Positions 5,385-6,991 of a DNA stretch of 6,991 nucleotides are shown one piece after another. The DNA comes from Flavobacteriaceae bacterium (GTDB lineage: Bacteria > Bacteroidota > Bacteroidia > Flavobacteriales > Flavobacteriaceae). Position 1 is the first letter of the stretch; every line of letters begins with the position of its first letter. The notes beneath the pieces were generated by a model. It was given only the letters and a program-made list of their open reading frames with translations. It was not told the origin of the DNA and did no database searches. Location of the stretch: NCBI GenBank assembly GCA_002401215.1, contig NVSL01000013.1:16048-23038 (forward strand), written 5' to 3'. A program made the translations under genes and the position numbers.

Positions 5385-6991
5385 ATGAAAAAAATAGTAT
5401 TTATTCTTTTTTTAGGTTTTAATTTTACTATGATATATGCTCAAGATTTATTTGTGTCAACGGGCAGTTATATTTATGTGAAAGATGAAGTTGTTTTTGT
5501 AAATGACGATATCCAATTAGATTTTGATTCAAATATTTATTTAAGAAAAGGTGCACAATTACTACAAAACACAAATACATCTATTGCAAAGAATAGCGAT
5601 GAAGGTGAATTGTCTGTATATCAAGTACCAACAACAAATATATTTGGGTATAACTATTGGGCCTCACCAGTAGGAGTTGGAATAGGAAATACAGGTAAAG
5701 GAGATGTGCCATTTGACTACACAAACATGCACAAACCAGCTAGTATTGCTGATAATGAAATAAGCTCACCTCAATATGGTGCCACTACTGCTTATGATGC
5801 TACAGCATCTGCTATTGCAACTTATTGGTTGTGGAGTGGTATAAATGTTAACCATTATAACGACTGGGTTCATGTAGCTCAAAATACAAATGCAGTTCCT
5901 GCGGGTCAAGGCTTTACCATGAAAGGAAGGCTGGGTCTTGGAATAGTACTAAAAGATGAACAAATTGACTTTAGAGGTCGCCCTAATACTGGCGAATTTA
6001 AGGTTGAATGTAAGTGGGTTACAGCAGATGGTATAAGCCAAGATTGGCAAAGTACAACAGCTGCAGGGGGTTTGCCTTCTGGTAATGGATTGTATGTGGC
6101 GTCTTTAATAGGTAATCCATACCCTTCTACAATGGATTTGAAATTATTATTTGTTGATGCTACAGGTGCAATAAATAGAAATACATTTTTAGACGGAAAA
6201 ATTTATTTTTGGCAAGAAGGAAATTCTGCTTCTCATTTATTAGTTCAGTACGAAGGAGGATATTCTACTTGGGTGCCTGGAGATCTTGCCGATATGAGTG
6301 ATCATGGAACTTTTGCAGCTGCTACATTCAAAAAATATGATGGGAATGGTGGTGTTGTTGATCCTAATACTGGTAATTCAGGAACAAACTATCCATCTTC
6401 TTTTAATAGAAGGTATGCAGCAATAGCACAAGGTTTTTTTGTAAGGACAGAAGATGCATTAAATGCAGCAACAGTTAGTGTAGGTGGAGATGTTACTATT
6501 GATAATTCTATGCGCGTTTATATACCTATTAATCAACCTACTGCAGTAGATGTTTTCGAAAGGTCTGCAAGTACAGAAGAAGCTCAAGAATATAGAGCAA
6601 TGTCCCATAATGGTGTAGATTATAATAATGTTTTAAACAACCCCACTATTATACCAGAAATAACAATTGCATCAGATATTAATGACTCTTTTTATAGAAT
6701 CAGTAAAATCGCTTTCAGAGAAGGTGTAGATGTAAATTCATATACAAAGTATGTAGATGCAACAACATCTGGCGGTTTTACAACGGACACGTATTTTGCT
6801 ATTGAAAACCTTAATTTATTGATAAAGTCATTAGAATACAGTGAAGATGTACGCGTTCCTTTTGGAATTATTGCAGGTAAGGAAACAAATAATGTTTTTG
6901 ATATTAAAGTTTCGGATTTGTCAAATGTTGCCGCTAGTGTAAATATTTATATGTATGATAAAATTACAAGTATCTATACTGATATTAAAAA
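5385..6991 (+). CDS. Secreted T9SS-cargo-like surface protein (3' end outside window)
   Basis: The frame is open for 535 codons and runs off the window. Residues 1-20 form a Sec signal peptide: KK, a hydrophobic core, then IYAQ with cleavage before or after Q20. The mature part contains motifs I associate with large Bacteroidota exported proteins: YNYWASPVG (89-97), AGQGFTMKG (173-181), SLIGNPYPSTMDL (240-252), GKIYFWQEG (271-279) and IAQGFFVRTEDA (347-358). A beta-rich stretch follows, with EDVRVPFGI (487-495) and VNIYMYDKITSIYTDI (519-534). The last stretch resembles the region that normally comes just before a C-terminal T9SS sorting domain, so roughly 100-150 residues are probably missing. 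Export to the cell surface or medium is inferred, and no enzymatic domain is seen. An upstream ATG at 5377 meets a stop after two codons, so 5385 is the start. The gene appears to have its own promoter. Confidence 0.85.
   Translation, partial: MKKIVFILFLGFNFTMIYAQDLFVSTGSYIYVKDEVVFVNDDIQLDFDSNIYLRKGAQLLQNTNTSIAKNSDEGELSVYQVPTTNIFGYNYWASPVGVGIGNTGKGDVPFDYTNMHKPASIADNEISSPQYGATTAYDATASAIATYWLWSGINVNHYNDWVHVAQNTNAVPAGQGFTMKGRLGLGIVLKDEQIDFRGRPNTGEFKVECKWVTADGISQDWQSTTAAGGLPSGNGLYVASLIGNPYPSTMDLKLLFVDATGAINRNTFLDGKIYFWQEGNSASHLLVQYEGGYSTWVPGDLADMSDHGTFAAATFKKYDGNGGVVDPNTGNSGTNYPSSFNRRYAAIAQGFFVRTEDALNAATVSVGGDVTIDNSMRVYIPINQPTAVDVFERSASTEEAQEYRAMSHNGVDYNNVLNNPTIIPEITIASDINDSFYRISKIAFREGVDVNSYTKYVDATTSGGFTTDTYFAIENLNLLIKSLEYSEDVRVPFGIIAGKETNNVFDIKVSDLSNVAASVNIYMYDKITSIYTDIK

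Overview
The window looks like chromosomal DNA from a member of the Flavobacteriaceae (Bacteroidota). The evidence is the low GC content, promoter boxes of the Bacteroidota type (TTG-N19-TAnnTTTG) without Shine-Dalgarno-like leaders, a DUF2723/GT117 membrane protein of the Bacteroidota kind, an ISAon1-type transposase relic, and a secreted protein built like type IX secretion system (T9SS) cargo.

Layout: positions 1-278 are AT-rich and noncoding. They end in a putative promoter and a leader that can fold into an H-type pseudoknot ahead of a small thioredoxin-fold gene (279-575, +). That gene has lost the CxxC active site. Convergent to it, and overlapping its 3' end by 26 bp, is a two-gene minus-strand unit. 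A very large DUF2723/GT117 (TMEM260-like) membrane protein (4480-1394) is followed after one base by a NodB-type polysaccharide deacetylase (1392-550). The deacetylase keeps all its catalytic motifs but carries an in-frame insertion of about 70 residues made of heptamer-periodic DNA, including a perfect 51-bp duplication.

Divergent from this unit is tRNA-Gln(TTG) (4672-4743, +), with a textbook Bacteroidota promoter and a strong intrinsic terminator. The next 640 bp contain no intact gene. They hold the decayed N-terminal part of an ISAon1-type transposase (minus strand) and a short sequence resembling the tRNA 3' end. From 5385 to the window edge runs an open frame of at least 535 codons with a signal peptide and repeat motifs typical of T9SS-exported surface proteins; its 3' end lies outside the window.

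Functionally, the two minus-strand genes are probably co-transcribed and point to envelope glycan or protein-glycan work. The thioredoxin-like gene, the tRNA and the secreted protein are separate units. I see no defence system, CRISPR array or complete mobile element. The most unusual signals are the heptamer insertion inside the deacetylase, the structured leader and the active-site-less thioredoxin.
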